Virus record (IMG/VR): IMGVR_UViG_3300046821_000076 | Coordinates: 1-64,000 of that record | From: a virus | Length of the DNA stretch: 64,000 bases | Strand: one strand, 5' to 3' | Shown here: piece by piece, positions 46,037-52,900 of the stretch | Layout: every line of letters begins with the position of its first letter | Position numbering within the stretch: the stretch's first letter is position 1 | Program-made: the position numbers and the translations under genes | Notes under the pieces: model-generated | Told to the model about the DNA's origin: nothing | Databases searched by the model: none | Seen by the model: only the letters and a program-made list of their open reading frames with translations

Positions 46037-46306
46037 ATGCCCCAAAGAGTAACTGTATTAGGGGAGCATTTAAAATTAATGCTACCTGACCATGTTTACG
46101 AGTTCTTAGGAAGAGGTTCTCTATTCAGCTACCAGTCTTACGGCACCGGCACAGCAACGGTAGAAGTGTCTAATGACCTAGAGAACTGGATTACATTATT
46201 TGATGTTTCAGGGGCGGATAGTGTTGTGTTAATGCATCCCTGGAAGTACCAAAAAGTATCTAATCCTATAGACTTAGAAGTATACGTATTACAAGGGAGA
46301 CACTAA
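46037..46306 (+). CDS. Small beta-rich protein A1 (possible decoration protein)
   Basis: 89 residues. It is clearly paralogous with the protein at 46452-46712: both share YEF(L/M)GRG and GTGTATVEVSNDLENWITL. The 'VEVSNDxxNW' pattern is a short beta-sandwich signature found in phage virion proteins and head decoration proteins. AAAGGAAAC precedes the ATG. It is the first gene of a four-gene group divergent from the late operon. Confidence 0.7.
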   Translation: MPQRVTVLGEHLKLMLPDHVYEFLGRGSLFSYQSYGTGTATVEVSNDLENWITLFDVSGADSVVLMHPWKYQKVSNPIDLEVYVLQGRH

Positions 46307-46452
46307 TGATTATTGTAAACCCAAAAGCTGTGTACCCTATGCAAATGCGTCAGTTTGAAACTAATGCCCAAGCTTTAGCGGCAGGGCTTACTGTAGGTAC
46401 TTTGTACCATAACGCATTAGGTCAGGTATTTGTAGTTATGGAGGCTGTTTAA
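46306..46452 (+). CDS. 48-residue protein B1
   Basis: It starts within the preceding stop (TAATG) and ends overlapping the next ATG. It begins MIIVNPKAVYPMQMRQ and then has ALAAGLTVGTLYHNALGQVF, a motif common at the ends of phage structural proteins. The opening matches that of the gene at 46712 (MAVVNPQAV), so the two are related. Too short for a firm function. Confidence 0.65.
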   Translation: MIIVNPKAVYPMQMRQFETNAQALAAGLTVGTLYHNALGQVFVVMEAV

Positions 46453-46712
46453 TGAATCCAATCATAGCAGTTTTAGGTGAAGACACTGTAAGTTTAAAGT
46501 CTGATTTTATCTATGAGTTTATGGGTAGAGGTTTTGTATACACCTACCAAACTGTAGGTGAAGGTACTGCTACCGTAGAAGTATCAAACGATAAATCTAA
46601 CTGGATTACCTTAGCAGTATTTACTGACGCAGACTCCGCCGTACTAGCACATACCTGGGCATACCAACGCCTTACACCTACAACACTAACAATTACTGTA
46701 CGGAGAGATTAA
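46452..46712 (+). CDS. Small beta-rich protein A2, paralogue of A1
   Basis: 86 residues and about half identical by eye to the protein at 46037 over its length (VLGE, YEFMGRG, GTATVEVSND, NWITL, DADSAVLAHTWAYQ). It probably arose by tandem duplication. It is translationally coupled to both neighbours through TAATG overlaps. Confidence 0.7.
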   Translation: MNPIIAVLGEDTVSLKSDFIYEFMGRGFVYTYQTVGEGTATVEVSNDKSNWITLAVFTDADSAVLAHTWAYQRLTPTTLTITVRRD

Positions 46713-46999
46713 TGGCAGTTGTTAACCCACAAGCGGTATTAAATCCAATACCTCTAACACGTACCCAAGTATCCGTAGCTCCAGCAACGATTGCAGCAAA
46801 GGATACATTAAGAATTGCAGTTCCAGTACAAGGAACAACTACTCTACATTTTGCTAACGCTGCTCTTTCATTCAACAATGTTAACCTATCACTTGCTACA
46901 AAATCAGACGTAAACACTGTATATGTATTTATTACTAATACTAGTAATAATCCAATCAATTTAACTAGCAGTACTCTTGCAGTTGCAACGTATACCTAA
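46712..46999 (+). CDS. Beta-rich protein B2
   Basis: 95 residues. It opens like B1 (MAVVNPQAVLNPIP) and then diverges into a Thr/Asn/Val-rich beta sandwich (TTTLHFANAALSFNNVNLSL, TVYVFITNTSNNPINLTSS). It is likely a surface or fibre-tip component. It is followed by a terminator at 47020. Confidence 0.65.
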   Translation: MAVVNPQAVLNPIPLTRTQVSVAPATIAAKDTLRIAVPVQGTTTLHFANAALSFNNVNLSLATKSDVNTVYVFITNTSNNPINLTSSTLAVATYT

Positions 47000-47019
47000 A
47001 CACCTCTTAAACCAATAAG

Positions 47020-47049
47020 AATAACCTCCTACTTAGGGGGTTATTTTAT
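47020..47049 (+). terminator. Terminator of the A-B-A-B gene group
   Basis: AATAACCTCC pairs with GGGGGTTATT (10 bp, one G-T pair) around a TACTTA loop, followed by TTATA. The T-run is modest. It ends the four-gene group and begins a 340-base gene-free stretch. Confidence 0.65.
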
Positions 47050-47068
47050 ATCTACAGTATGATCACTG

Positions 47069-47085
47069 AAAAGTTTTTAACTTTT
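47069..47085 (+). promoter_or_regulatory. AAAAGTT-TTT-AACTTTT triloop hairpin
   Basis: A perfect 7-bp stem with a three-base loop. The stem has an A-rich left arm and a T-rich right arm, like those at 47185 and 50028. N4 virion RNA polymerase promoters are 5-7-bp stems with three-base loops. No start site is mapped. Confidence 0.45.
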
Positions 47086-47184
47086 TACTTATTTTTTTAT
47101 TTTGAAATTTGAGATACGTATTACTAGTATGAAGACTAAACACTAGGGAACTTTTTCACATTTTTCATTTCTTAGTACCACTGT

Positions 47185-47201
47185 AAAAGTTTTCAACTTT
47201 T
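47185..47201 (+). promoter_or_regulatory. AAAAGTT-TTC-AACTTTT triloop hairpin
   Basis: The same stem as the hairpin 116 bases upstream, with loop TTC in place of TTT. The downstream bases (TCACATTTTC) repeat those near 47155. It is a candidate early promoter pair. Confidence 0.45.
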
Positions 47202-47386
47202 TCACATTTTCTATTTTTGGGTACAGAGGTAGGGGTTACTACCACTACCCACCTACCTACCGATACTACCCCCCTATTCAAATTCTGAAAAAGGATTCTT
47301 ACCCTTACCTGGATTAATCAAATAGATTCTATTGTCTAGTGTGTGGATAATTCTGTCCAATATACGTATATAAGAGAGATATCAAA

Positions 47387-47674
47387 GTGAAATTCCTTAA
47401 AGAAGCAAATACAATGGCAGCTGAAGTGTTTGGTACTATCACCGATACTACTACCATGTTACGTGGTGCAGCCAAAGCCGGTGTAGTATATACCGAGCAA
47501 TGGGAAGACTCTGCTCGTAAGAACGTGCAGGCTGACTTGTTAGAGAAGTCATACAAAATGCGTAAGAAGGTTGATAAGCTAATGGAGCATATCGATCCAG
47601 AGATGATGACTCTTAATAAGCAAGGTTACTATGACTTAGACTTAGGTAAGCTAATCGAAGCGCATAAGAAGTAA
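47387..47674 (+). CDS. Small early protein, unknown
   Basis: 95 residues from a GTG at 47387 (AGAGAG upstream); an ATG at 47414 is an alternative start without a good ribosome site. The predicted fold is helical, with a charged C-terminal half (LEKSYKMRKKVDKLMEHIDP). No family is recognised. It is the first rightward gene after the AT-rich stretch, so probably among the first expressed. Confidence 0.6.
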   Translation: MKFLKEANTMAAEVFGTITDTTTMLRGAAKAGVVYTEQWEDSARKNVQADLLEKSYKMRKKVDKLMEHIDPEMMTLNKQGYYDLDLGKLIEAHKK

Positions 47675-47680
47675 TCCAAT

Positions 47681-47708
47681 AGAGTATATGACTTAGGTTG
47701 TGTACTCT
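47681..47708 (+). repeat. 28-base hairpin repeat, copy 1
   Basis: AGAGTATATGACTTAGG followed by TTGTGTACTCT forms a 7-bp stem (AGAGTAT/GTACTCT, one T-G pair) around a 14-base loop. It lies just after one gene and 32 bases before the next. Confidence 0.6.
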
Positions 47709-47739
47709 CATCCATTAATATAAACAAGGAACCATCACC

Positions 47740-47925
47740 ATGTACGAATCAATGTTTAATCCAACTACATTAGTTATGTCTTTCACTATCTACTCACTAC
47801 TTCTACTGTGTGTAGTATTAGCAGTTAAGCTTCTTAAAGTAGAGAAAGAGAATAGAAAGCAGATGAATTACATCCTCTATCTAAATGATCGCTTAACTAA
47901 ACTAGAAGAGAATGAAACAAAGTAA
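47740..47925 (+). CDS. Small membrane protein with coiled-coil tail
   Basis: 61 residues. One transmembrane helix spans about 10-33 (LVMSFTIYSLLLLCVVLAVK), followed by a charged helix (LLKVEKENRKQMNYI). CAAGGAACC precedes the ATG. Its layout (short N-terminus, single span, cytoplasmic coiled coil) fits an early membrane-targeted host-modifying protein; the function is unknown. Confidence 0.6.
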   Translation: MYESMFNPTTLVMSFTIYSLLLLCVVLAVKLLKVEKENRKQMNYILYLNDRLTKLEENETK

Positions 47926-47931
47926 TTACAT

Positions 47932-47959
47932 AGAGTACATGACCTAGGTTGCGTACTCT
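47932..47959 (+). repeat. 28-base hairpin repeat, copy 2
   Basis: AGAGTACATGACCTAGG followed by TTGCGTACTCT. Relative to copy 1 the T-G pair has become C-G while the stem is kept, so the difference preserves pairing. It has the same position between two small membrane-protein genes. Confidence 0.6.
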
Positions 47960-48004
47960 TATTCACTAATCAATCAATCAATCATCATCATGTTGGAGTT
48001 CCGT

Positions 48005-48199
48005 ATGTTCTCATCCTTCTTCTCTACTCAAGAATCAAAGCTACGTTGCGTGCTAACAATTATCCTGTTCATTGTCAGCCTAGTTGGTGTATTCATTCTG
48101 GATAATGATATGCATCAGGTGTATGCGTTATCTGGCCTATTCAGTGCAGTACTTATTCAGATGTTCTATTGGGCATCTGATTATGATGCTCCATTCTAA
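48005..48199 (+). CDS. Small two-span membrane protein
   Basis: 64 residues from the ATG at 48005, which has GGAG eight bases upstream; the ATG at 47990 lies before that site. There are two hydrophobic segments (CVLTIILFIVSLVGVFIL and VYALSGLFSAVLIQMFYW). It may act at the inner membrane early in infection; a holin-like role is possible but there is no lysis gene nearby. A tract of AATC/ATC repeats precedes it. Confidence 0.6.
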   Translation: MFSSFFSTQESKLRCVLTIILFIVSLVGVFILDNDMHQVYALSGLFSAVLIQMFYWASDYDAPF

Positions 48200-48202
48200 A
48201 TA

Positions 48203-48245
48203 ATATAACCAATCTCAATTAAGAGGTTGGTTATATATTTTTATT
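48203..48245 (+). terminator. Strong terminator after the membrane-protein gene
   Basis: A 14-bp stem (ATATAACCAATCTC paired with GAGGTTGGTTATAT, one G-T pair), a six-base loop, then ATTTTTATT. It starts three bases after the stop codon region. Confidence 0.85.
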
Positions 48246-48731
48246 CTGTATTACACATTACACACAATACACATTACACATAACCCTAACAGTATGTGCG
48301 CCAGACAGTAGTAAACTTATTACAAAATCTAAATATTCTGTGAATACAGATTCATATATAAACCAATAGATATACAGTAATAACTACAATTACTAATCTC
48401 TAAATACACAGTATTAGTTAGTAATTCATATAAATATGTAGATAGGTATAGGTATACATTTAATTAACTGTATTAAATATAGGTATATAGGTAGATGTAA
48501 GTAGATATACCTAATTATATTTAGTTATTAGTATGTCTATCATATCTACTATTACTACTAACCGTACTCTTATTCTTATATATACTTATTGTCTAACAAT
48601 ATAACTAAAGACTATCTCTTAGGTTGCAGCCCTTAGCTGTATTGTATCTTCAAATCTCAAACTGTCAATAGGCATATGCCTGTTTCTTGTCTTGTGTATA
48701 GATACCTTCATCTAATTCAAGGAGCAACCTA
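48246..48731. other. AT-rich gene-free region with inverted repeats
   Basis: No gene is seen over almost 490 bases. It holds ACACATTAC-type short direct repeats (48251-48285), an AATTACTAA/TTAGTAATT inverted repeat (48388 and 48418), a TAGGTATAT/ATATACCTA stem (48480-48513), and the palindrome AGGCATATGCCT (48669-48680). It is a candidate for the genome end, terminal repeat or origin. No ribosome site of note is seen before 48719. Confidence 0.5.
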
Positions 48732-48815
48732 ATGAACTTACCAGACACAATCATATACACACTACTTAGTATATGCTTAGGCTTGAGCATAAGCTTGCTA
48801 CTAGCTTACGCCTAA
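48732..48815 (+). CDS. 27-residue hydrophobic peptide (uncertain)
   Basis: AAGGAG lies seven bases before the ATG, and the 27 codons encode MNLPDTIIYTLLSICLGLSI and six more residues, a single membrane span. The second half coincides with a nested RNA stem (48776-48816), so the sequence may be constrained by structure rather than coding. Translation is plausible but unproven. Confidence 0.35.
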   Translation: MNLPDTIIYTLLSICLGLSISLLLAYA

Positions 48816-48816
48816 G
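48776..48816 (+). ncRNA. Nested stem-loop in early leader
   Basis: CTTAGGC (48776-48782) pairs with GCCTAAG (48810-48816), and inside it TAAGCT (48790-48795) pairs with AGCTTA (48803-48808). A further 13-bp perfect stem follows six bases later (48822). Together they look like a structured RNA leader. Confidence 0.45.
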
Positions 48817-48821
48817 TACTA

Positions 48822-48876
48822 AGAGCATATTTCCGTAACTAGTGGAACTAACTACTAAACCATGGAAATATGCTCT
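48822..48876 (+). ncRNA. Perfect 13-bp stem upstream of an early gene
   Basis: AGAGCATATTTCC (48822-48834) and GGAAATATGCTCT (48864-48876) are perfect complements with a 29-base loop, followed by ATTTCTA. It is too long-looped for a classic terminator. It may be an RNase processing site, attenuator or mRNA cap structure. It lies 38 bases before the ATG at 48914. Confidence 0.5.
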
Positions 48877-48913
48877 ATTTCTACTTGCTACCCTAAAGAC
48901 TAAGGATATCTAC

Positions 48914-49177
48914 ATGCTACCTTATTTTACCTACACAGAGGACATTGAGAGCTTCTGTATGCTTATGGGATTCACTATAGACACTAGGGTACCTTTTAGT
49001 AAATATGTGTGTATGTGCTCGTTGGGGTATTCTCCAATACCGCGTATTACATCCTATAATTTAAACCCCGACAATGATTCACTAATACCACCTGAAAAGG
49101 TAATACACTACCTAACATTAATACTTAACGGCTACTCTTATAAGAAAGCTGTTAATGAGTTAAATGTTGTTGGGTGA
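48914..49177 (+). CDS. Small early protein, unknown
   Basis: 87 residues from the ATG at 48914 (TAAGGAT upstream). A GTG at 48842 would extend it through the 13-bp stem and is unlikely. The last 30 residues (PEKVIHYLTLILNGYSYKKA) resemble the ends of several other early proteins here. Function unknown. Confidence 0.6.
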   Translation: MLPYFTYTEDIESFCMLMGFTIDTRVPFSKYVCMCSLGYSPIPRITSYNLNPDNDSLIPPEKVIHYLTLILNGYSYKKAVNELNVVG

Positions 49178-49281
49178 TTCGTCCTCTTTCCATTACATAA
49201 GGTAAACCACCTAGGATTCTCTTGAGTCCTTGTTGTCTTGTGTGTGGCAATAATGTCAAATTTAATCAAGGAATACATATC

Positions 49282-49596
49282 ATGGCTTTTAACAAACGTT
49301 CTACTACAGCTCCTGCTCAAACAACTTCAACTAATTCTATTGAGCGCGAAGCTCGTACGACAATTGGTTACGTTAACTTGGGCATCCCATTGACTGACGG
49401 GACTAACATCAAAATTGCAGGTGATTTAACCATTCGCCTGTACGCAGAAAATGCAGGACATGTTCAACTTGTAGATGCAATTCGTAATGGTGACATTACA
49501 TCTGAAGAGGCATCTCACATGATCGTAGCGTCAATTGCATTAGCACGTGATGCAGATTCACCAGTTGAATTAGATTGGACACGTATCGGCAAATAG
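49282..49596 (+). CDS. Small early protein, conserved-looking, unknown
   Basis: 104 residues from the ATG at 49282 with CAAGGAA upstream (an in-frame start at 49222 lacks one). The first 25 residues are Thr/Ala/Ser-rich and probably disordered. The rest is a compact alpha/beta domain (TTIGYVNLGIPLTDGTNIKI ... MIVASIALARDADSP). Codon use is less AT-biased than in its neighbours, as in highly expressed genes. Possibly an abundant early inhibitor of a host function. Confidence 0.65.
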   Translation: MAFNKRSTTAPAQTTSTNSIEREARTTIGYVNLGIPLTDGTNIKIAGDLTIRLYAENAGHVQLVDAIRNGDITSEEASHMIVASIALARDADSPVELDWTRIGK

Positions 49597-49601
49597 CAAA
49601 C

Positions 49602-49638
49602 AAATACGGATATTACCTTTAAGGTGATGTCCGTATTT
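49602..49638 (+). terminator. Long hairpin after the early gene
   Basis: AAATACGGATATTACCT pairs with AGGTGATGTCCGTATTT (17 bp with two G-T pairs) around a TTA loop. It starts six bases after the stop. No T-run follows, so it may act by RNA stability or as part of the triloop set. Confidence 0.55.
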
Positions 49639-49674
49639 AAATTCATACCCAAACACACACTCCAAGGAACACTC

Positions 49675-49917
49675 ATGACTAAACTCGTTTACACCCTCAT
49701 TGCAATAACGCTAGCGATTACTGTATTCATCTCATGCCCATACTTGTATGACCAAGCATACGCTGCTGCGTATGACTGCGACAATGGACATGCTTCTGCA
49801 TGTGATTGGTTACAAGCACACAATGCAGACGCAGATGCGCATGATACATCAAATACATGTCACGCAAGCAACACATGCTTGCCAACTAAAACAACAAACA
49901 ATCCCTTCACTCAATAG
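49675..49917 (+). CDS. Exported or membrane-anchored Cys-rich small protein
   Basis: 80 residues from the ATG at 49675 (CAAGGAAC upstream). Residues 1-22 form a signal-like hydrophobic helix (KLVYTLIAITLAITVFISC). The rest is periplasmic-type, with DC, SAC, NTC and NTC cysteines (five after the helix region begins), rich in His, Asp, Asn and Ala. A first Cys after the helix (FISCPYL) resembles but does not match a lipobox. It could be a superinfection-exclusion or envelope protein. Confidence 0.6.
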   Translation: MTKLVYTLIAITLAITVFISCPYLYDQAYAAAYDCDNGHASACDWLQAHNADADAHDTSNTCHASNTCLPTKTTNNPFTQ

Positions 49918-49976
49918 AGTGTTGGGATTCAATTTAAAGCTTTAAATATAGAACTCACTTCGTTCGTACTTATTTG

Positions 49977-49999
49977 CTAAATATACTTTGTATATTTAG
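49977..49999 (+). promoter_or_regulatory. 10-bp TTT-triloop hairpin
   Basis: CTAAATATAC TTT GTATATTTAG is a perfect 10-bp stem with a three-base loop. There is no T-run after it, so it is not a standard terminator. A second TTT-triloop stem follows 28 bases later (50028). Confidence 0.5.
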
Positions 50000-50027
50000 T
50001 GTTAAAAGCAATAACTAAACAGTATGT

Positions 50028-50048
50028 AAAAGTCCCTTTGGGACTTTT
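50028..50048 (+). promoter_or_regulatory. AAAAGTCCC-TTT-GGGACTTTT triloop hairpin
   Basis: A perfect 9-bp stem with TTT loop, then GCTG, 41 bases before an ATG. In the N4 P2 promoter, as I recall it, the stem and three-base loop are followed by TTTT and a G start 11 bases from the loop centre; here TTTT-G falls at the same place. It could equally be a terminator. Confidence 0.5.
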
Positions 50049-50089
50049 GCTGACACTGATTTATTAAACCAAACAGTATAGAGGTAGCT

Positions 50090-50407
50090 ATGTTTGACTT
50101 AGACGAAGAAGATTTATACTTCCCTAACACTAAAGTAATACGTGATCTCTTAGAAAGCTTAAACTACAAAGTTGTGCCTATAGATACTAGAGTACGCAGA
50201 AAGGATTCTGATTATAGTGCTATATGCTTTAGTGCATGGATAACGCAGTTTGATCAGATTAAGCAAACCAATAAAATGTACTACTGTATGGATGGTCCTA
50301 CTCTTACAGAAGAACAATCAATACTCGTATTTGACATACTTCATGTATGTCCTGATTACCAAACATTCAAAGAAGCGTTGGAACAGTATATAGAGAGTAA
50401 TCCTTAA
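50090..50407 (+). CDS. Small early protein, unknown
   Basis: 105 residues, acidic. GAGGTAGCT precedes the ATG. The layout, an acidic N-terminus and then a C-terminal helix (EEQSILVFDILHVCPDYQTF ... KEALEQYIES), resembles that of nearby early proteins. No family is recognised. Confidence 0.6.
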   Translation: MFDLDEEDLYFPNTKVIRDLLESLNYKVVPIDTRVRRKDSDYSAICFSAWITQFDQIKQTNKMYYCMDGPTLTEEQSILVFDILHVCPDYQTFKEALEQYIESNP

Positions 50408-50424
50408 AAATATTGGAGCATACG

Positions 50425-50733
50425 ATGAAAAACATTCTTTTATATTACGTGGCTGTGCCTTGTACAGCTGAGATAATAGACTTAATCACACTCTTTTCTA
50501 TACAGACTAGAAAATATGATCCAATGCATAGAGATATACACGGATGTGGTTTGTTTATCTACAATGCACATTTAGAACTAGAAAGTGTAGATGATGATAC
50601 AGAATGGCTTCTTGAGAATAAAGATGCAATACAGGTATTAGCATTTTATGCTAATAAAGATTTTAATGGGCTATGTGCCTATTTAAACACTATCCCTGAA
50701 AGACCTTTTAATGTCTGCACTGACTCATTTTAA
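50425..50733 (+). CDS. Small early protein, unknown
   Basis: 102 residues from the ATG at 50425, with TTGGAG upstream; the in-frame start at 50413 overlaps that site. Mixed alpha/beta with several Cys (VPCTAEIID, HGCGLF, GLCAYL, NVCTD). No metal-binding spacing is convincing. It lies 17 bases after its upstream neighbour. Confidence 0.6.
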   Translation: MKNILLYYVAVPCTAEIIDLITLFSIQTRKYDPMHRDIHGCGLFIYNAHLELESVDDDTEWLLENKDAIQVLAFYANKDFNGLCAYLNTIPERPFNVCTDSF

Positions 50734-50856
50734 ATAACTTAATTCTGTTGTGCTGTTGCTTGTTTTGTCTTCGCGTTCCGCAAACCCTCATAACTCATAG
50801 TTCTCCCTCTTGTCTCGTTATTGGGATTATCCCTAAATAAACCAAGGAATATTTAT

Positions 50857-51279
50857 ATGCGTATTTCAGTTAATCCAGAGTACTTTGATCTTATTCCATG
50901 CCGATCTATAGAATACGCTCAGGCTATAAACATTGATCAAATCAAAGGGATGGCTATTACAGCAGTAGTCTATAAAGAGTCTGATGAATCCCTACACATT
51001 CATTTAAATACTCATGTACTTGAAATGATTCATCATCAAGATTGCTGTGAAACAGTATATCTAGCAGATGTTGTAGGAGAGTTTGAAGACCTTATTGGAT
51101 ATCCGCTAATAGAGGTGTCTGAATCCACTGTAGATATAGGCAATGATGATATCTCATCTACTGCCTCCTACTATAACTTTAAAACACTTAAAGCCAGTGT
51201 ACAGCTACGATGGGTGGGTGAAAGTAACGGTTACTACTCAGAAACCATAGGCTGTTATCTATATCCTACAGGAGATTAA
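50857..51279 (+). CDS. Early protein, unknown
   Basis: 140 residues from the ATG at 50857, preceded by AAACCAAGGAAT. Beta-rich (AITAVVYKESDESLHIHL ... ETVYLADVVGEF). No motif is recognised. The 123-base gap before it contains a pyrimidine/G-rich stretch (TTGCTTGTTTTGTCTTCGCG) also seen near 55887. Confidence 0.62.
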   Translation: MRISVNPEYFDLIPCRSIEYAQAINIDQIKGMAITAVVYKESDESLHIHLNTHVLEMIHHQDCCETVYLADVVGEFEDLIGYPLIEVSESTVDIGNDDISSTASYYNFKTLKASVQLRWVGESNGYYSETIGCYLYPTGD

Positions 51280-51281
51280 CA

Positions 51282-51566
51282 ATGAGGCTTAAAAAGCTAT
51301 TTTCACACGAGTATTTAATTACTGAAGTTTCAACTGAAGTATGCGACTTAGCTTGCTTCTTAGATATTCCATTTAATATTGATGATCCAGCTGATCATTT
51401 CTACATTAAAGAACCTGATACAGACCTCTGTATCAAATCTTTCGAGTACAGACGTGATTCTGATGTACTGGTATCTTCCAAAATATTTTGCGAAATACTC
51501 ATGGACATTAAATCAGGCATGTCAGTCATAGAAGCCTACAACAAGCAAGGTTATACCTATACCTAA
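51282..51566 (+). CDS. Early protein, unknown
   Basis: 94 residues. GGAG lies eight bases before the ATG, inside the end of the upstream gene, so the two are coupled. The C-terminus (KIFCEILMDIKSGMSVIEAY NKQG) has the helix-G-helix form shared with several other early proteins. Function unknown. Confidence 0.6.
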   Translation: MRLKKLFSHEYLITEVSTEVCDLACFLDIPFNIDDPADHFYIKEPDTDLCIKSFEYRRDSDVLVSSKIFCEILMDIKSGMSVIEAYNKQGYTYT

Positions 51567-51580
51567 ACCAAGGAAATCAT

Positions 51581-52549
51581 ATGCACCTTTCACTTACAGA
51601 ACGTCAAGAGCTCATTGAAGAACAGCTATCCAAGAAGCATATCAATACTAAGGTATTGGACGAATTGACTAGCGATCTAGACATGATGGATAAGATCATT
51701 GAAGGTATTGAATTACTAGAGCTATGGTGCAATGCTCCAGGCGAATACGAGTCACAACAGGCTCGTAAAGATCACATCAAGGAGATGGCTTTAAAAGACA
51801 TTGTAGAAACGGTATACGTAACTACGTTGGCTTTAAAGAACACGACTACACTGGCTAATCTTATAGGCATCCTAGCACTTAAGCTTGAATTCGAGGAGTC
51901 ATACCAAGGATTCAAAGCAGCAGGGGAGATTATAGCTCTACTCTGTTATACAGATGTGTATGACTTAGATAAGCCAAAGAAATACGACAGTATTATCGTA
52001 AAGCCTAATTTTGATCTACCAGATGAAACCAAGGAATATATTGAGAATGCTCAGTATCTTCCTCCCTCTATCAGTGAGCCTAAATATCTAATACATAACC
52101 GTAGTAGTGGCTACAGAACTATTAAGCGAGACTCTCTCATTCTAGGTGGTGCTATTCACCATCATAACGAGGACATCTGCTTAGATGTCCTTAATCGTAT
52201 GAATGAGACAAAACTCACAATGAATCTAGATATGGTAAATATTCAGCAATTATATGAAGGAGACTTAGATGTTATTGAAGACTTTGAAGGGAGTGCTCTT
52301 GAGTATCAACGAGCAGTGTCACAACAGAAAGAGAACTGGGAGTTATTCCTCAGACGCTCAGAGCTTGCATACTCAATTGTAGAAGATAACCCATTCTATC
52401 TAACTCATAAGGTAGATAAACGTGGACGTATCTACTCACAAGGATATGCCATTAACGTACAAGGCAATAGCTTCCAAAAAGCGTGTATCGATCTAGTCAC
52501 TAAAGACTATATCGAAGTGCCTGATGATTACTTCACACCCAAGGGATAA
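51581..52549 (+). CDS. RNA polymerase II subunit 1 (N4 gp15-like, N-terminal part)
   Basis: 322 residues. The C-terminal 50 residues carry the T/DxxGR block of T7-type RNA polymerases: D279-K-R-G-R283, then IYSQGYAINVQGNSFQK, matching T7 DWRGRVY...NPQGND. The protein stops 40 residues later, before motif A, which occurs in the gene at 53973. The first 270 residues correspond to the N-terminal domain. With that gene it would form a two-chain polymerase for middle transcription. It is preceded by AAACCAAGGAAA. Confidence 0.88.
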   Translation: MHLSLTERQELIEEQLSKKHINTKVLDELTSDLDMMDKIIEGIELLELWCNAPGEYESQQARKDHIKEMALKDIVETVYVTTLALKNTTTLANLIGILALKLEFEESYQGFKAAGEIIALLCYTDVYDLDKPKKYDSIIVKPNFDLPDETKEYIENAQYLPPSISEPKYLIHNRSSGYRTIKRDSLILGGAIHHHNEDICLDVLNRMNETKLTMNLDMVNIQQLYEGDLDVIEDFEGSALEYQRAVSQQKENWELFLRRSELAYSIVEDNPFYLTHKVDKRGRIYSQGYAINVQGNSFQKACIDLVTKDYIEVPDDYFTPKG

Positions 52550-52552
52550 ATC

Positions 52553-52900
52553 ATGAGTGACATTGAATTTGGATGTATAGGGGTAGACGTTGAAGGATAC
52601 TCCCAGCAGGGCTTACGTAGATTATTTGAAGAAAACGGTCTAGACAGTTTTATTGCTAACCATAGCTTCTTAGGTGAAGACGGCCCTTACAAAGAAGGTA
52701 GATACCTCCAAGCTGAATGTAGAGGTCTATTGCGCGAGACAACCTCTCTATATGTATTAAGTGGTTATATAAGCCACACGACAGACATTGAAACCTTCCT
52801 TCTGATATTAAGGACTGCCCTACTCGATATTACTGCAGCAAATGCATTAATAAATGAGATGTACTATCAAGGGTTAATTACCCCAAAGAGGGTAATATGA
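52553..52900 (+). CDS. Small protein inserted between RNA polymerase genes
   Basis: 115 residues, alpha/beta (LRRLFEENGLDSFIANHSFL ... ETFLLILRTALLDITAANAL). It starts four bases after the polymerase subunit stop and overlaps the next gene by four bases. Unknown family. Together with the next three genes it separates the two polymerase subunits. Confidence 0.62.
   Translation: MSDIEFGCIGVDVEGYSQQGLRRLFEENGLDSFIANHSFLGEDGPYKEGRYLQAECRGLLRETTSLYVLSGYISHTTDIETFLLILRTALLDITAANALINEMYYQGLITPKRVI

Larger units (their letters stand above)
47050..47386. other. AT-rich gene-free region with triloop hairpins
   Basis: There is no convincing gene. Contents in order: a hairpin at 47069, the word AACTTTTTCACATTTT at 47150 and again at 47195 (one copy overlapping the second hairpin), a C/T-rich stretch of ACCTACC units near 47250, and a TATACGTATA palindrome near 47361 just before the first early gene. 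It is a likely site for the first early promoters and/or a genome terminus. Confidence 0.5.

Noticed and set aside
47240-47275. ACCTACC units as a CRISPR or repeat array
   Set aside because: Short pyrimidine-rich sequence without regular repeats and spacers.
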